In this document: piece by piece, positions 29,731 through 41,059 of the stretch
Layout of the letters: each line of letters opens with the position of its first letter
Position numbering within the stretch: position 1 is the first letter of the stretch
Origin: Lodderomyces elongisporus
Lineage: Eukaryota; Ascomycota; Pichiomycetes; Serinales; Debaryomycetaceae
Assembly: GCF_030384665.1 (NCBI RefSeq)
Contig: NC_083679.1
Location: forward strand, 248,001 to 312,000
Length of the DNA: 64,000 nt
Direction of reading: 5' to 3'
Translations under genes and position numbers: made by a program
The notes under the pieces: generated by a model
The model's database searches: none
The model's input: only the letters and a program-made list of their open reading frames with translations
Told to the model about the DNA's origin: nothing

Positions 29731-30615
29731 ATGTCTAAAGTTTCAATCGCAGTTATTGGTCTTCACGGTTTCATCGGAAAACACGTTCTTGCAGCAATCA
29801 ACTCAGGCAAATTTGATGACAAGATCCAATTCCCTGTCAAAGCCATTACTCGTAAAGATGATTCCAAATCAACGGACAAGATCCAATACGTTCATGCACC
29901 CGAACTTTCTGATCCAAAGCTTGCTACTGAGCTCAAGGGAACCGATGTGTTAATTGAGTTAACTACACCTGCGCCAGATGTATTTAGCAATGTTGAAAAA
30001 TTGATTGAGGCCATCAAGCCCAAACTCTTTATTCCCTCACAATTTGGTACTGATATTCCCCAGGTTGATACTTATGCGCCAGGGTTCCTTACTTTAAAAA
30101 GTCAACACTCAGAAAACGTTCGTAAATTGGGTGTCAAGGTTGTCGACATTATCACCTCATTGTTTGCTGCCCCTGGCGCTTTCTTATACGAATGGGTCGG
30201 TGCAGTGGGTGTTACAGAGCAAGGTGTCAACGTCATTGGTGACATTAATCAAAAGTTACACATTTCCAAGTTGGAAGATGTCGGGAATGCAGTCTTGGCA
30301 GTGGCTACGTTCCAACCAATCAAGGATTTGCCAGATGTCGTCCATGTTGCCAGTGACACCGTTACAGTAAAAGAAATCATTGACAGATATAGTGCTTCAA
30401 AGGGTAAGGACTTGAAAGTGATTAGTGAAATTAGTGCAGAAGAAGGTAAAAAGCAATTTGTTGATAAATTAAACGCTGGTTTTAACCCCAAAGATTTTTT
30501 CTTTTACTTGCAAGTAATCGTTGCACAAGGTTTGGACAAGGGATTGTACTTTAGCAAGTTGGATAATGAATTGCTTAATCCCAACGAATCGATTTGGAAA
30601 TGGGGTGAGTTTTAG
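29731..30615 (+). CDS. NmrA-like / isoflavone-reductase-like NAD(P)-dependent oxidoreductase
   Basis: 294 residues, usual for this atypical short-chain dehydrogenase family. The N-terminal Rossmann motif is AVIGLHGFIGKHV with GxxGxxG at residues 10-16; a basic ITRK after strand 2 suggests NADP(H) preference; FIPSQFGTD is the conserved segment that precedes the substrate site in NmrA and isoflavone-reductase relatives. The protein lacks signal or membrane segments and should be cytosolic. Substrate is not predictable; fungal members often reduce aldehydes or quinones or sense redox state. A strong TATA box and paired Yap-type sites suggest stress induction. Confidence 0.9.
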   Translation: MSKVSIAVIGLHGFIGKHVLAAINSGKFDDKIQFPVKAITRKDDSKSTDKIQYVHAPELSDPKLATELKGTDVLIELTTPAPDVFSNVEKLIEAIKPKLFIPSQFGTDIPQVDTYAPGFLTLKSQHSENVRKLGVKVVDIITSLFAAPGAFLYEWVGAVGVTEQGVNVIGDINQKLHISKLEDVGNAVLAVATFQPIKDLPDVVHVASDTVTVKEIIDRYSASKGKDLKVISEISAEEGKKQFVDKLNAGFNPKDFFFYLQVIVAQGLDKGLYFSKLDNELLNPNESIWKWGEF

Positions 30616-31065
30616 AATACCTATATAGCCTAGGCGACACTTTAATGTGCAATTTCCCATTAATAAACATTGTGATTTGATATATATATATATATATACA
30701 GGCGTGTGTATGTATATATGTATGTATATTTATTTGTATATGTATATATGTATATTTATTTGTATATGTATATATGTATATTTATTTGTATATGTATATA
30801 TGTATATATCAATACTATGAATTAATTGTAAGGCACAGAGAACGGAATTTGGCCAATCAATACTTTCATAATAAATAGAAATGCACTTTCTCATTAAATG
30901 TGGTATGCATCTGTATTTTGGTTTATAGCTTTCATTGGTCATAATCGAGCCTGATTATAAGCCACGACTCTCATTTAATCTAAAGTTTTATTTATGCTCT
31001 TATAGTCAAAAGAAATCTTGCATTCTTAATTGAATCTTTATTCGCGAAACATCTATCATCTCTAA
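30616..31065. other. convergent intergenic region with TA-rich tandem repeat
   Basis: 450 bp between the 3' ends of the NmrA-like gene and PSP1; contains the 26-bp repeat at 30728-30805 and surrounding TATA-rich DNA that may serve 3'-end formation. Confidence 0.6.
30728..30805. repeat. three tandem 26-bp AT-rich units
   Basis: Units begin at 30728, 30754 and 30780 with ATTTATTTG followed by TATATG-type sequence; identical copies. Confidence 0.9.
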
Positions 31066-34000
31066 TTAATGATTCATTGAGTCAACCAAACTCTTTAACA
31101 CCAACCTTTCATCGGAGCAGTTCTGCAGATTATTGGTAGGCGTGTCAGAGCCACATTTCTCATCAGTGTCAGCAGCACCACATGAAGAAAATGCAGCAGT
31201 GTTGTCACCTCCATTTGACAATTGGTCATGCACTAACGCCTTTCTTCTGTGCAATAACTGCTCACGAACTTGTTGTTGTGCTTGTTGGTGTACTGGATTG
31301 GCATCTGCTAAAGAGTCCAGTTTCTGCTGATTATTCTTACCCCAAATAACTTGTTTTTGTTTTAGGTTCTGTTGCAGTTGTTGCTTGAGCTCACTGAAGT
31401 TTTTAGAATAATTCTCCATCCTTGACGAAAGCATATTTTGAGAATTCAAGTTGGGTTGAATATAAGGCTGTTGTTCTTGTTGCTGCAGTTGTTGCCGTTG
31501 CTGCAGTTGTTGCCGTTGCTGCAGTTGTTGCTGTTGCTGCAGTTGTTGCCTCGATTGTAGCTGGGCCCATTGGTGCCCTGGGTATAGTATTTGGTGAGAG
31601 TTAGTTCCATAATTAGGATGTTGTTGTTGCATACTTTTTCTCCTTTCTAAATCAAACCCGAATGTGTTTTGCATAAGCTGTTGTTGACTCTTGTGGTTCT
31701 GCTGCTGATGTTGTTGATGATTCCAATTGGCTTGTACAAACAGTTTATCGTGTTTATTTGCATTTGCTTGTGTTTGGGAATGTACTTGTACTTGTACTTG
31801 TTCTGTTGCGTTTCCCTTGCAAAATCCCATTTCCGACTCTGAACCAGTAGCAGCCAAAGGGCTGCTGGAGAGTCTGACATTTGCTGCTGCTGCTGATGCC
31901 ATGGTTGTCTGATATGGAATACCGATAACTGCACACATCCATATTCTTGTCTTGTAAATTCTAAACAACTCTCGCACAAGATCTCTAAAATCGATCCGCT
32001 TAGAGGTAGAGTAATAGAAGATCAACTTTTTGCGATCAAACTGGTACTCAGCATCAATCAACTTCATCTGTAATAAATCTTGAGTTGTTGGTGAGATGGG
32101 TGCACCGCTCATAAGACAACCGCTGGTGGAATTTGCAATCTTGGCCAAACACAATCTACATGCCTTTTCTTCGTCTTGCTTCTTGTTCAAGATTTGAAAA
32201 ATCTCATTAGGTTGAGCCAACCCAACAATTGATTTGGGAAATTGTAAAGTTGGTGGTGCAATGGATGCACTTTGCAGATGTGAGAGGAATGAAGGAGTTT
32301 GTTGTTGTGATTGGTTCTGCGATTGGTTCTGTGATTGGTTCTGCGACTGGTTTTGGGATTGGTTTCGTGGTTCGTGACTAGTAGTCCTTGGTGTCACCAA
32401 TTCTTCAAAAACATTATTCTCCACATGTTCATTCAATGCAGCTTGTTGTTCTTGAAATTGTAATAACTTCAACAATCTTGCTTCGTCGATGGAAACATTC
32501 ATCTTAAAAACCTTCCCCAAATCGCGTCCACGATCAGCTTCAACAATCACCAAGTCTCCCAATTTAATATTCAACAAGTTGGCACCTCCATCAGGCATTA
32601 CTGTTTGCAAGTAAAACACATCAATTCGTCCGGCTTTGAACCCAACCAAGACCAACTGAAAGTTTCGCAACGAAGATTCAATAGGAAATTTCGGCAACTG
32701 ATATGCCTCGCTCAAAAATTTTTCATCATCAAAAAAACGATCATTGAGTAGTTGCATGGTAACTTTCACACGTTCGTGCGGGTCCTGTTCAAAGTATTCA
32801 TCAACTAACTTTGCAGTGCTTACATCACCAAGAGAAGAATTTGGATTTGGATTTGGATTTGGACTTGAGTTTGGGTTTGGGTTTGGATTTGCTGAGAGAT
32901 ACTCATTCTGATTCAAAACACCACCAATATTGCTCCCTCTACCCATAAACATACCGTCAGCATAGGAATGTCTTCTCAGGTCGCCAAAGACATCTGGAGG
33001 AGACGCATATATCTCATTGGTTACCGGTTCATAAACTTTTATGGGCGCCGAACTAATAGCCGCGTTGGCGCCAGCAACACCAGATACCGTATTTTCTGCA
33101 ACCTTGGGAGGAGGCGTGAACCCACCAAATGATGCAGAACGGTGTCCAAACGGAGAAGATAAGGAGGAGTACGTTCCATGTTTTGACAAAATCTTACTGG
33201 AAGGGGTTGGTGGTATTGTAGAAGAAGATGATAAAACAGGGCCCCCATACGGCATTGGACAATAATTTTTCTGCGGAAGAGTAGAGGAATCAAAAGATGG
33301 ACGCCCTGAAAATAAAAACTGTTGCTCTTTTTGATAATGATGATTAAGATGTTGTTGTTGTTGTTGTTGTTGTTGAATTTGATTAGGCTTTTGAATTGGT
33401 GCCTGTTGCTTCTTGTTGGTAGTAGAAGCCCATAATTGATTCGCAGCCTGTGCTGTATCAACAGTATTGCTCATTTTGGGAGACGTCCATAATGTACCTA
33501 AATCAAACGAGTACCCCCTTTGGTGTTGTTGTTGGTTTTGAAGTGCTGACATTGCTGGAGGCGGTGCATGCAGTACGTGAAGTGGTGGCTGTGGTGGTGC
33601 CAATGGTAGAGGGCCGGTCGCACTTGGAGGATCAATTGCTTCTCTATTTGGAGATATAGCTGCTGTGTTGACATTCCAAAGTTGGCTATTTTGTTGGAGC
33701 GATGAAGAATTAGGTACTCTCAGTTGTTGTTGTTGTTGTTGTTGTTGCTGCTGCTGTTGTTGCTGTTGGTGATAATGATGATGATGATGATGTAATGCGG
33801 GAGATGCTAATTTATAGTCAAAATCTAAATTGTTTGCACTGTACCGTCTATTTGGCTGTGCATTCATGTTTGAAATATTTTCAGCAAGAGCATTGCGCAG
33901 ATCATTCGGACTTGGAGTGGTGGATGTCGAGTGATTATTGGAGATGTAATTGGCGTAGTTGACATGGTATTGCTGCAAAAGGTGATTGCGATTATCCTGA

Positions 34001-34158
34001 GTTTGGTTGTGGTTGTGAGCAAAATCCACACCCTCGCTAGCAGGCGCTTGCACTTGCGATTGTACTTCTGCTTCTGCTTCTTCTTGTACATGCGGATGTG
34101 AGTGCGCGTCCGTGGAAGAGCTCTCCATGGTTTTGGTACTAAAATCGTATGCCATCAT
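31066..34158 (-). CDS. PSP1: PSP1-family protein (PSP1 C-terminal domain)
   Basis: 1030 residues from the ATG at 34158; a GTG ten codons upstream is not a credible start. The conserved PSP1 domain spans about residues 460-750 and includes VLVGFKAGRIDVFYL, LGDLVIVEADRGRDLGKV, ACRLCLAKI and YSTSKRIDFRDLVRELFRIYKTRIWMCAV; it is interrupted by a QSQN repeat insert. Flanking regions are intrinsically disordered with His and Gln runs, SPNPNPNPN repeats and a Gln-rich C-terminus, the kind of sequence found in RNP-granule proteins. Yeast Psp1 suppresses DNA polymerase alpha mutations when overproduced and is associated with mRNA-decay/granule biology; the exact role is unsettled. It is the last conventional gene before the adhesin region. 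Confidence 0.9.
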   Translation of the reverse strand: MMAYDFSTKTMESSSTDAHSHPHVQEEAEAEVQSQVQAPASEGVDFAHNHNQTQDNRNHLLQQYHVNYANYISNNHSTSTTPSPNDLRNALAENISNMNAQPNRRYSANNLDFDYKLASPALHHHHHHYHQQQQQQQQQQQQQQQLRVPNSSSLQQNSQLWNVNTAAISPNREAIDPPSATGPLPLAPPQPPLHVLHAPPPAMSALQNQQQHQRGYSFDLGTLWTSPKMSNTVDTAQAANQLWASTTNKKQQAPIQKPNQIQQQQQQQQHLNHHYQKEQQFLFSGRPSFDSSTLPQKNYCPMPYGGPVLSSSSTIPPTPSSKILSKHGTYSSLSSPFGHRSASFGGFTPPPKVAENTVSGVAGANAAISSAPIKVYEPVTNEIYASPPDVFGDLRRHSYADGMFMGRGSNIGGVLNQNEYLSANPNPNPNSSPNPNPNPNSSLGDVSTAKLVDEYFEQDPHERVKVTMQLLNDRFFDDEKFLSEAYQLPKFPIESSLRNFQLVLVGFKAGRIDVFYLQTVMPDGGANLLNIKLGDLVIVEADRGRDLGKVFKMNVSIDEARLLKLLQFQEQQAALNEHVENNVFEELVTPRTTSHEPRNQSQNQSQNQSQNQSQNQSQQQTPSFLSHLQSASIAPPTLQFPKSIVGLAQPNEIFQILNKKQDEEKACRLCLAKIANSTSGCLMSGAPISPTTQDLLQMKLIDAEYQFDRKKLIFYYSTSKRIDFRDLVRELFRIYKTRIWMCAVIGIPYQTTMASAAAANVRLSSSPLAATGSESEMGFCKGNATEQVQVQVHSQTQANANKHDKLFVQANWNHQQHQQQNHKSQQQLMQNTFGFDLERRKSMQQQHPNYGTNSHQILYPGHQWAQLQSRQQLQQQQQLQQRQQLQQRQQLQQQEQQPYIQPNLNSQNMLSSRMENYSKNFSELKQQLQQNLKQKQVIWGKNNQQKLDSLADANPVHQQAQQQVREQLLHRRKALVHDQLSNGGDNTAAFSSCGAADTDEKCGSDTPTNNLQNCSDERLVLKSLVDSMNH

Positions 34159-35781
34159 CTTATTCCTCTCTAGTTGAATACACCCCACTTACTAGTTTAA
34201 TTGATTGGGCACAAAAATGGGTTTCAAAGTTTGCTGTTGTAATTGAACCTGTCTAGTTTTTTTTTATTTTTTTATTTTTTTTAATGTCTTGCACTTGTTG
34301 ACTTGTCTAATTGTGCCAGTAACGTAGATATATGTGTTGCTCACCCCCCCCTTATAAGGTGGTGTGAGTTAAATATCGTAAATATGTAAAAGAAAAGAAC
34401 TCGGAATGTGGTGCGCTCTTTGCAGCTGGCGCAATCAAGAAAGTTCTTATTATCTGTTGTTCCTTGATATATACAATCCCTTGTCGAACGCCTTAAGTAT
34501 TCTTTTGGAAACTCCAAAATCTGAGTTCAAACCTCAATCTATACTTTCCTTCTCAAGAAAGCACCGTAAATATATTTGGCGCTAATTAAACAAACGGAAG
34601 GACAAAAATTAAAAAAAAAAAATAATAAAAAATAAAGACAAAAAATAAAAAATAAAAAATGAAAAATATTAATTCAAACGTAAAGGCAAACGTAAACAAT
34701 TGTTATGCTTTGCAAAGTTGGGTGGACCTTCGTGGATTTGAATTTTTCAGCAAATTATAGAAATCAATCTTTGATACAAAATGAAAGGAATCAAAAATAT
34801 CAAACAAAATAGCTGGAAAAATAGTTTAAAAAAATGAAGAAAATCGATAATCAAAATATGCACTTTTTAATGAGTGCAGCTTCGTTTTGTTTTTCTTTTA
34901 AGATGAAAAGTTTGCCAACAATTGGTGGGTTCGTTTGGTATGGTGTTTTGGTCTGTATCTTTTTTCTCTTTGATTTTTTTTTCTTCTTCTTATTTTTGTT
35001 GTTTTTGCTTTAATCGAACAAGTCCAAATTTACAATGCAGTTGACTTTGTTGTGACTGTAAGCTTTGATCTATAAGTAATGTGGATTGATAGTGGTATTC
35101 TTCTCACTTGCAACTCTAATTAGAAAACAATCAGATCTAATGAATTAAAAGGTGGTGGAGCTCGAGGACGCTCTTTGTTCTGATTCCAAAGAATGTCTGA
35201 TAATATTTTCACTTGCAAATGACGCGTATTCAGATGTACTTTTTAATATTGATCGAATTGAATCTCTTCGCTAAACAAAGGTGTTGGATCTGTTACTCTT
35301 TTAATATAACAACTTCAAAATAGAAAACTAGCTAAAGGAAAAAAAAATGAATTCTTATGAGGAGGGAGGTCTGAATAAACTTTTGGATTCTATGTGGTCT
35401 TTATGATTTATCTGGCTTGATAGAGACTAAAAATGTGTCTAAAGCACAAATGGTAACTTTTATCTGAATTCGTCTCTTCTATTAATGCACCTGCTAATGA
35501 AGAATCAATATTCAGGAGTCAAAACCAAAAAGGCAAAACAAAATGAAAATTTTTTTCAATAGAACCGGACCCATTCTGCATCCTGACAAATATCCATATA
35601 TATATATACATGTGTGTGTGTGTATGTGTCCTTTTAAAGGGAATAATAAAAAACTAAAGTCATTATTGGAAAATTTATTGGTGATTTTTACACTTGCTGA
35701 AGGAGTTTTTGAATTATTATCAATGCAAATTCATGTTGGTTGATCCAAATACAAGGAATGATGTTGGTGTACAACAAGGAA

Positions 35782-36809
35782 AATATAAACAAATATTATT
35801 TTCTCTTTTAATTGTTTATAAATATATATATTTTTTTTTTGATTTTTTTTTTTCTGTTTTTTGGGCCCAGTAGAGAAGAGGATGATAGAAAGGGTCGGGT
35901 GGTTTTATTTGAGATATTTCTTTAAGAGTGAAGAAGTTATATGAGGAATATTAAATTGAGGGGAGAAAATCAATGGGAAGTGGGAAATGAGAGCAAATGT
36001 CGCGGTAAGATCGATTCGATCTGGGCCCAAAAAGCAAAGTTTTGATTCTTAGTATAATATTTTTATTACAAAGCACTGTAGGAGTATATTTAATTACGAT
36101 ACTTCTCCGGTCCTCACCCTGGATTTATTTGCCCATGGGCAGTTACATCTACTATCCCCTTTATTTCTAATTGTTGGCTTCTTGGTTGTTGGTTCTTGGT
36201 TCTAGTTTTGTTGATATGTTAATTTGTTGATATGTTAATTTGTTGATATGTTAATTTGTTGATTTGTTGACATATTTCAAACAGCCCCAGCGATGTCTTG
36301 TTGCGTGTGTGCATGGGGTTCGTGCAGTGGTGAAAAAAAAAAGCAACGTTTAGGTGCAAAGTGGGAAAGAGTAGGAGCGAGAACAATATTAGCGTGTGCG
36401 GGTGCGTGTGCGTGTGCGTGTGAGTGTGGCCAAAAAAACTGGCCATGTAAATTAATGCTTGCTGCTTGAATAGAAAAGGAGGGACTTGGAGTAAATTCTC
36501 AAACGTAACGAAACATATACTGTGTAGTATGTGTAGTTGGCTACGGATAGTAGTGGCAATAACAATGGCAACAGAAATATAACAGCAGCAATAGACATCG
36601 GTAAAGTTGCAATGTAGATGATGATAGGGAAAGAAGGCGGGAGGGGGAGGTGCGAATAGCAGGAACAGTAGAAGCATAGCTAAACCTTTTACTTTCCTTC
36701 CAGTTCTCAGCTATTGTGTTCTATTATGGAGTGTCATCCATATACATGTATTAATATGTTATATATATATATATATATATATATTTCTTTGCTGCAAAAT
36801 CATGCTAAA
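35782..36809 (+). repeat. long noncoding direct repeat, copy A
   Basis: 1028 bp matching copy B at 52989-53740 in the same orientation with roughly 97% identity by eye. Copy A contains about 230 bp (within 36391-36652) that copy B lacks and three rather than two units of a 16-bp TTAATTTGTTGATATG repeat. It includes a conserved 13-bp inverted repeat (35858-35870 with 36021-36033). No conserved reading frame, no LTR ends, no target duplication seen. Confidence 0.9.
35858..36033. repeat. 176-bp element bounded by 13-bp inverted repeats
   Basis: TTTTTGGGCCCAG at 35858-35870 is the exact reverse complement of CTGGGCCCAAAAA at 36021-36033. A second palindrome, GATCGATTCGATC, abuts the right arm. 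The arrangement is preserved in copy B (53047-53222). Confidence 0.75.
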
Positions 36810-36885
36810 AATTGGTCAATACTTTAGCTTCAGAGCACAATCCAAATAAGGAATGTCCAGAACTTGCGCACAAATCTTTCTTTCT

Positions 36886-36965
36886 TTCTCTCTTCTCTCT
36901 TCTCTCTTCCCTCTTCTCTCTTCTCTCTTCCCTCTTCTCTCTTCTCTCTTCTCTCTCTTCTCTTT
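36886..36965. repeat. polypyrimidine TTCTCTC-type tandem repeat
   Basis: About eleven heptamer-like units of TTCTCTC with TTCCCTC variants; purine-pyrimidine mirror character could favour triplex (H-DNA) structure. Confidence 0.85.
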
Positions 36966-37897
36966 TTTCTATTTTTTCATCTTGAAAGTATAGTAGTATT
37001 TTCCATTGGTTGAGCTGTTAGTGGGTGAGTGTACTACTGTCAAAAAATAAAAAACAAAACAGGTTATAGATATGGTTCTCTCATAATGGACTCTATCCAG
37101 TGGAAATTTCCGCCTCCTTCCTCCAAGCGTACTCCACGTCAATTCTTACAAGCATCTGTATACTAATAAATTTAGTTCTCCCTTATATATAGAGTGAAGT
37201 ATATTCAATGCTTAATGATGCAGCAATCTCCCAAAATGATTTAAATGCTTTTTAAAACACTGTGGTTTACTTTAGAAGAGATTTCATCTTTTCTTTTCTT
37301 TGAATTTTTTTTTTTCTTGTTTGGCTGACTAATTCTGTCTAGACCTGCTTATATACATTGATGTTACTTTCAAACCGACTTTTACATTGTATGTTTTGCA
37401 GTTACGAAAGAAGCTAGAAAGGGAGTAGCGAATGGAAAAAGTTGTTTAGGAAAGCAGTACTGAATAGAGAAAGGACAACAAAGGGCAAGAAGAACAAGGA
37501 TAATCCAAACTGTACAAATCACCACTGTTCCGTTCTTTGAATACATTCACATGCAGTTTTAGCTAACACATATTTTACTCAAGAGAGGTGCACTCAAGAT
37601 ACGCAAGTAGGAAAATATTGGTGAAAAGACTTAAAAGCAAAAAATAAAAAAAAACACCAAAGACAACAACAAAGAACACTTTTACTCAACTCTTATAGTA
37701 CTATATTACCAATCTTGTTATATAGTTTTCCTTTTCCTTTTCCTTTTCCTTTTTCTTATATTTTGGATCGACGATTCCTCTGCGAATGAGTGTTGTTTGT
37801 ATTTAAATTGAATTTTCAAATGGATTTTTTCATTTCTTCAACAATGTGCAGAAGGTGGTATTCAAGGAAGAAAACTAGATACAAGAAACTGCAAGAA

Positions 37898-37899
37898 CC

Positions 37900-37930
<31 letters not shown>

Positions 37931-37980
37931 AAACCGAAACAGAACCAAACAGAACCAAACAGAACCAAACAGAACTAAAC
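37898..37980. repeat. C23-A13 homopolymer tract and decamer repeat
   Basis: Twenty-three C followed by thirteen A (37898-37933), then five near-identical AGAACCAAAC-type decamers. Long C runs are rare in AT-rich yeast DNA. Confidence 0.9.
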
Positions 37981-40900
37981 AGAACTAAACAAGGCAGGAC
38001 CAAAAGCAAGCAAGAAAAAATACAACAGGATCTGCAATGTAGACATACCGTGTCCAATTCGTTCTTTTTTTTCTTCTTTTTTGCCACTTTGTTTATCTTC
38101 CTTACACACTACATTCTTTGATGCCTATTGTTGCATCGTACAATTTCCAAACAAAAAAATTAAAAACAAAGACCAAGAAAACCCCCCAAAAAAATGGTGA
38201 GTTGAGTGTTTGCTAGTTTTTGCCTAGAGGTTTAAGAGATTGATCGACGGAATTCCTATGAAATAAAACGAGTCTCTGCATATTTGCATATATACAAAAT
38301 ATCTCCAATGATTGTGTGCTCTTGGAATTTCATCTCGCATGAGGCAAGATGAAACTCCAATAAAAAGATGGTTTCTGGTTTGTTCTTTTCTTCCTCTTTC
38401 TTTCCTTTTTCTTTCTATTTTCAATTTCCTTTTCATCTGGTTTTGAGTTTGGTAGTGTTGTTGTATAAGTGAGTATATTGTTGCGAATTTAGTTACTTTA
38501 GCCTAAATCTATTGTACTTATGGCGCAAACAATCAACTCATTAAAAATACATCTTTTTACGGAGCTTCTTTAAGCCTACAAACACAAGATTTTCTTTGTT
38601 AATGCTAATTGTTCTCTTCATTTCAAATTCTATCATAGTTGAAACAAAACAAATATTGACAAAGTTCGTATTCTATTCCGGTATCTGAATTTTTAGCTGT
38701 ATGGACACGCCTTATGGGTTTTATTATTATTATTATTATTGTTGTTATTGTTGTTATTTCATTCTTCATTTTACTTCAATTTTTTCAATTTTCACATTTT
38801 AGGTATCACTTGAAGAGGATTGCATGTATTTTAAAAAGGTTTAGAAATGTATAGAAATCCCCTCCTCTCCCCTCCCTTTCCCCCAATGTCGGGAATATCG
38901 CGGCGATAGGCAAAAGAAGAATCAGGTGCAGACATAGATGATGCACATGGAAACTACCAGTTTCAAGATGATTACCAAACTGGGAGAAGAACTAAGAGCT
39001 TTGTTGAAAAAGTTGATAAATAACTGCACAGGGTTAAACATGCTTTACCTCTTAAGTTTCTATACCTTTTTCAATTTCTTTTATCTTTTATCTTTTATCT
39101 TTTTCATTTTTTCTCTCTATACTGTATTCATAAGTACTTTTAGATTATGCCAGTCTGCGTTAATTGGCTGGACCTTGCCTGTAGCTTGCCTGTAGCTTGC
39201 CTTCCCTTGTATTCCTCCGGCTCTTCTCCACTTTACTGGTTTAGAGCCCTTTGTAAAAGCTTTGAGAATTTTGTAAGGAGCACATAGAGCTAAAAGCTAT
39301 AGAAAAAATAAAAAAAAGAAAAAAGAAAAAGATAGATAGAAACAGAGATGGAGAGAGAAACAAACCAAATGAAAACCAGAATCTCACTATCTACAAACCA
39401 TGCTTTGTAATTACGGAAATGGTTATCAAGACCTCGCTCTCCCCCAAATCCCCGCTCAATTTTTCCAAACAACATCAAACAACTTGAAACTCTTTTCTTC
39501 TTTTTTTTTTTTCTTTCTTTCTTTCTTTCTTTTTTGCTTTGTGGGCAAAAAAAGTGTTATACCCACATACATACATATCTATGTATATCTGTATATTTGT
39601 ACCAATGGCAAAGTAAAAAGGATCGCCATCGCAGATTTCATATTTAAGAGCATTTCAACATTGCAAGCGTCTCGTAGATTCTCTTTTGTTTACGCTGGAG
39701 GAATGTTTAGTACGTTTTAATTTTGTATTCCATATAGATACGAACAAGTAGTCAAAGCCAAGGGGGCTATGTTTTTACTTTAGCATCATCATAGTTCTTT
39801 ATCTTTTGCTTTATAATTTTAATCTGCTGCAACGTTGATTCCTCCTTTCAAAATTCATTCCATGGATGTAGCACAGACACCACAATTTACTAAACTTTAG
39901 CACCTTCTTTTTTTTTTTTTTTTGTATTTATTCATCCTTTTAGGCTTTAGTCTATAGAACACGCACCAACAAACAACAATACCACAATAACAATACCACA
40001 ATAATAAAGCAAGGCAAAGCAAAGCAAAGCCACGCCCTTACGTCACCTTCCCAAAATAATCTATGTATATATAAAGCTATAGTCATCGCGAGGCGAGGGC
40101 ACAAAACCATATACACATTATATACACACAAAACAATAAAACTTTTACTTGATATACCTGAGGCAGTTCAACTTTCAATTTCAATTTCAGTTTCAATTTC
40201 AGTTTCTCTCTTCATTTATCTTTTTCTTTATTCTTCCATCTAAAAAAAAAGGAAAAGAGGGAAACAGGGGAAGAGGGAAAGTGGGAAAGAGGGAAAGAGA
40301 TGAATAGACAAGGGCTCATACTTAATAATTGCAATTTGCTTGTTTTTTTTTTGCTTTAATTGATGAAGGACCACCCTTCTTAATGATTATTTTTTGGTGC
40401 CGTAGCATCATGGGAATCCGGGCTCATCAACAAAACTCTTTTTCAAGTTCTTGTTCAGATCTTTTGCACGAGCCCCCCCTTTTTTTTGGCATATTTTTAT
40501 AGTTGGAATTGTTCAAGATACTGTAATTCTGGAATTTTCAAACCGACAAAGTTTAGAACGTCAGCGATGAGCTTAAAGCCGAAAGCTAAGAAGAACATCA
40601 CCGTAAAAGATGATTGGTCTCTCTCTTTAATTCATCAATGCATCACAAAAAGGAGTGGAATTGCCAGAAAAAAGAAAAAAAGAAATTTTTGCCATTCCAT
40701 GTGCTGCCAGTGAAATAAAAAGGCAAAAAGAGTAAACGTTTCAAGTCATTGTACCATTTATTTTAATCAAAAGTTCGTAAAAAGTGTGTTTGGTGACAAG
40801 TTATGGGTTGGGGGTGAATTGAAGAGGAAAGGGAGGCCAAAGGAGTACGAGAGAGTCTTATTGCGATGAAACGAACTAAAAAGCTCTATAAACAATAGGT

Positions 40901-41040
40901 TCTTTTCATTTCCATTTTTGCTCTGCTCTGCTAATTGTTTTTCTATATTTTTATTGTTTTTGTAACTACTTGTAGTACGCACTTGCCCAATTTAGTTTTA
41001 TAAAAAATTCTCTCTATACTTATAAGACACAGGGTTGACG

Positions 41041-41059
41041 AAACAGGGTTTTTTAGTCA
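41041..41059 (+). promoter_or_regulatory. conserved upstream island E1 (copy 1)
   Basis: AAACAGGGTTTTTTAGTCA occurs here, 3.1 kb upstream of adhesin gene 1, and exactly at 56895-56913, 3.6 kb upstream of adhesin gene 2, while neighbouring sequence is unrelated. Confidence 0.55.

Noticed and set aside
36219..36677. Minus-strand frame in noncoding repeat copy A (counterpart 53283-53612 in copy B)
   Set aside because: Both begin MLLLFLLFAP and end in similar residues, but indels shift the frame between copies, so the reading frame is not conserved.
35782..36809. Noncoding repeat as a solo LTR
   Set aside because: The boundaries do not show TG...CA ends, and no flanking target duplication, primer-binding site or polypurine tract was seen.
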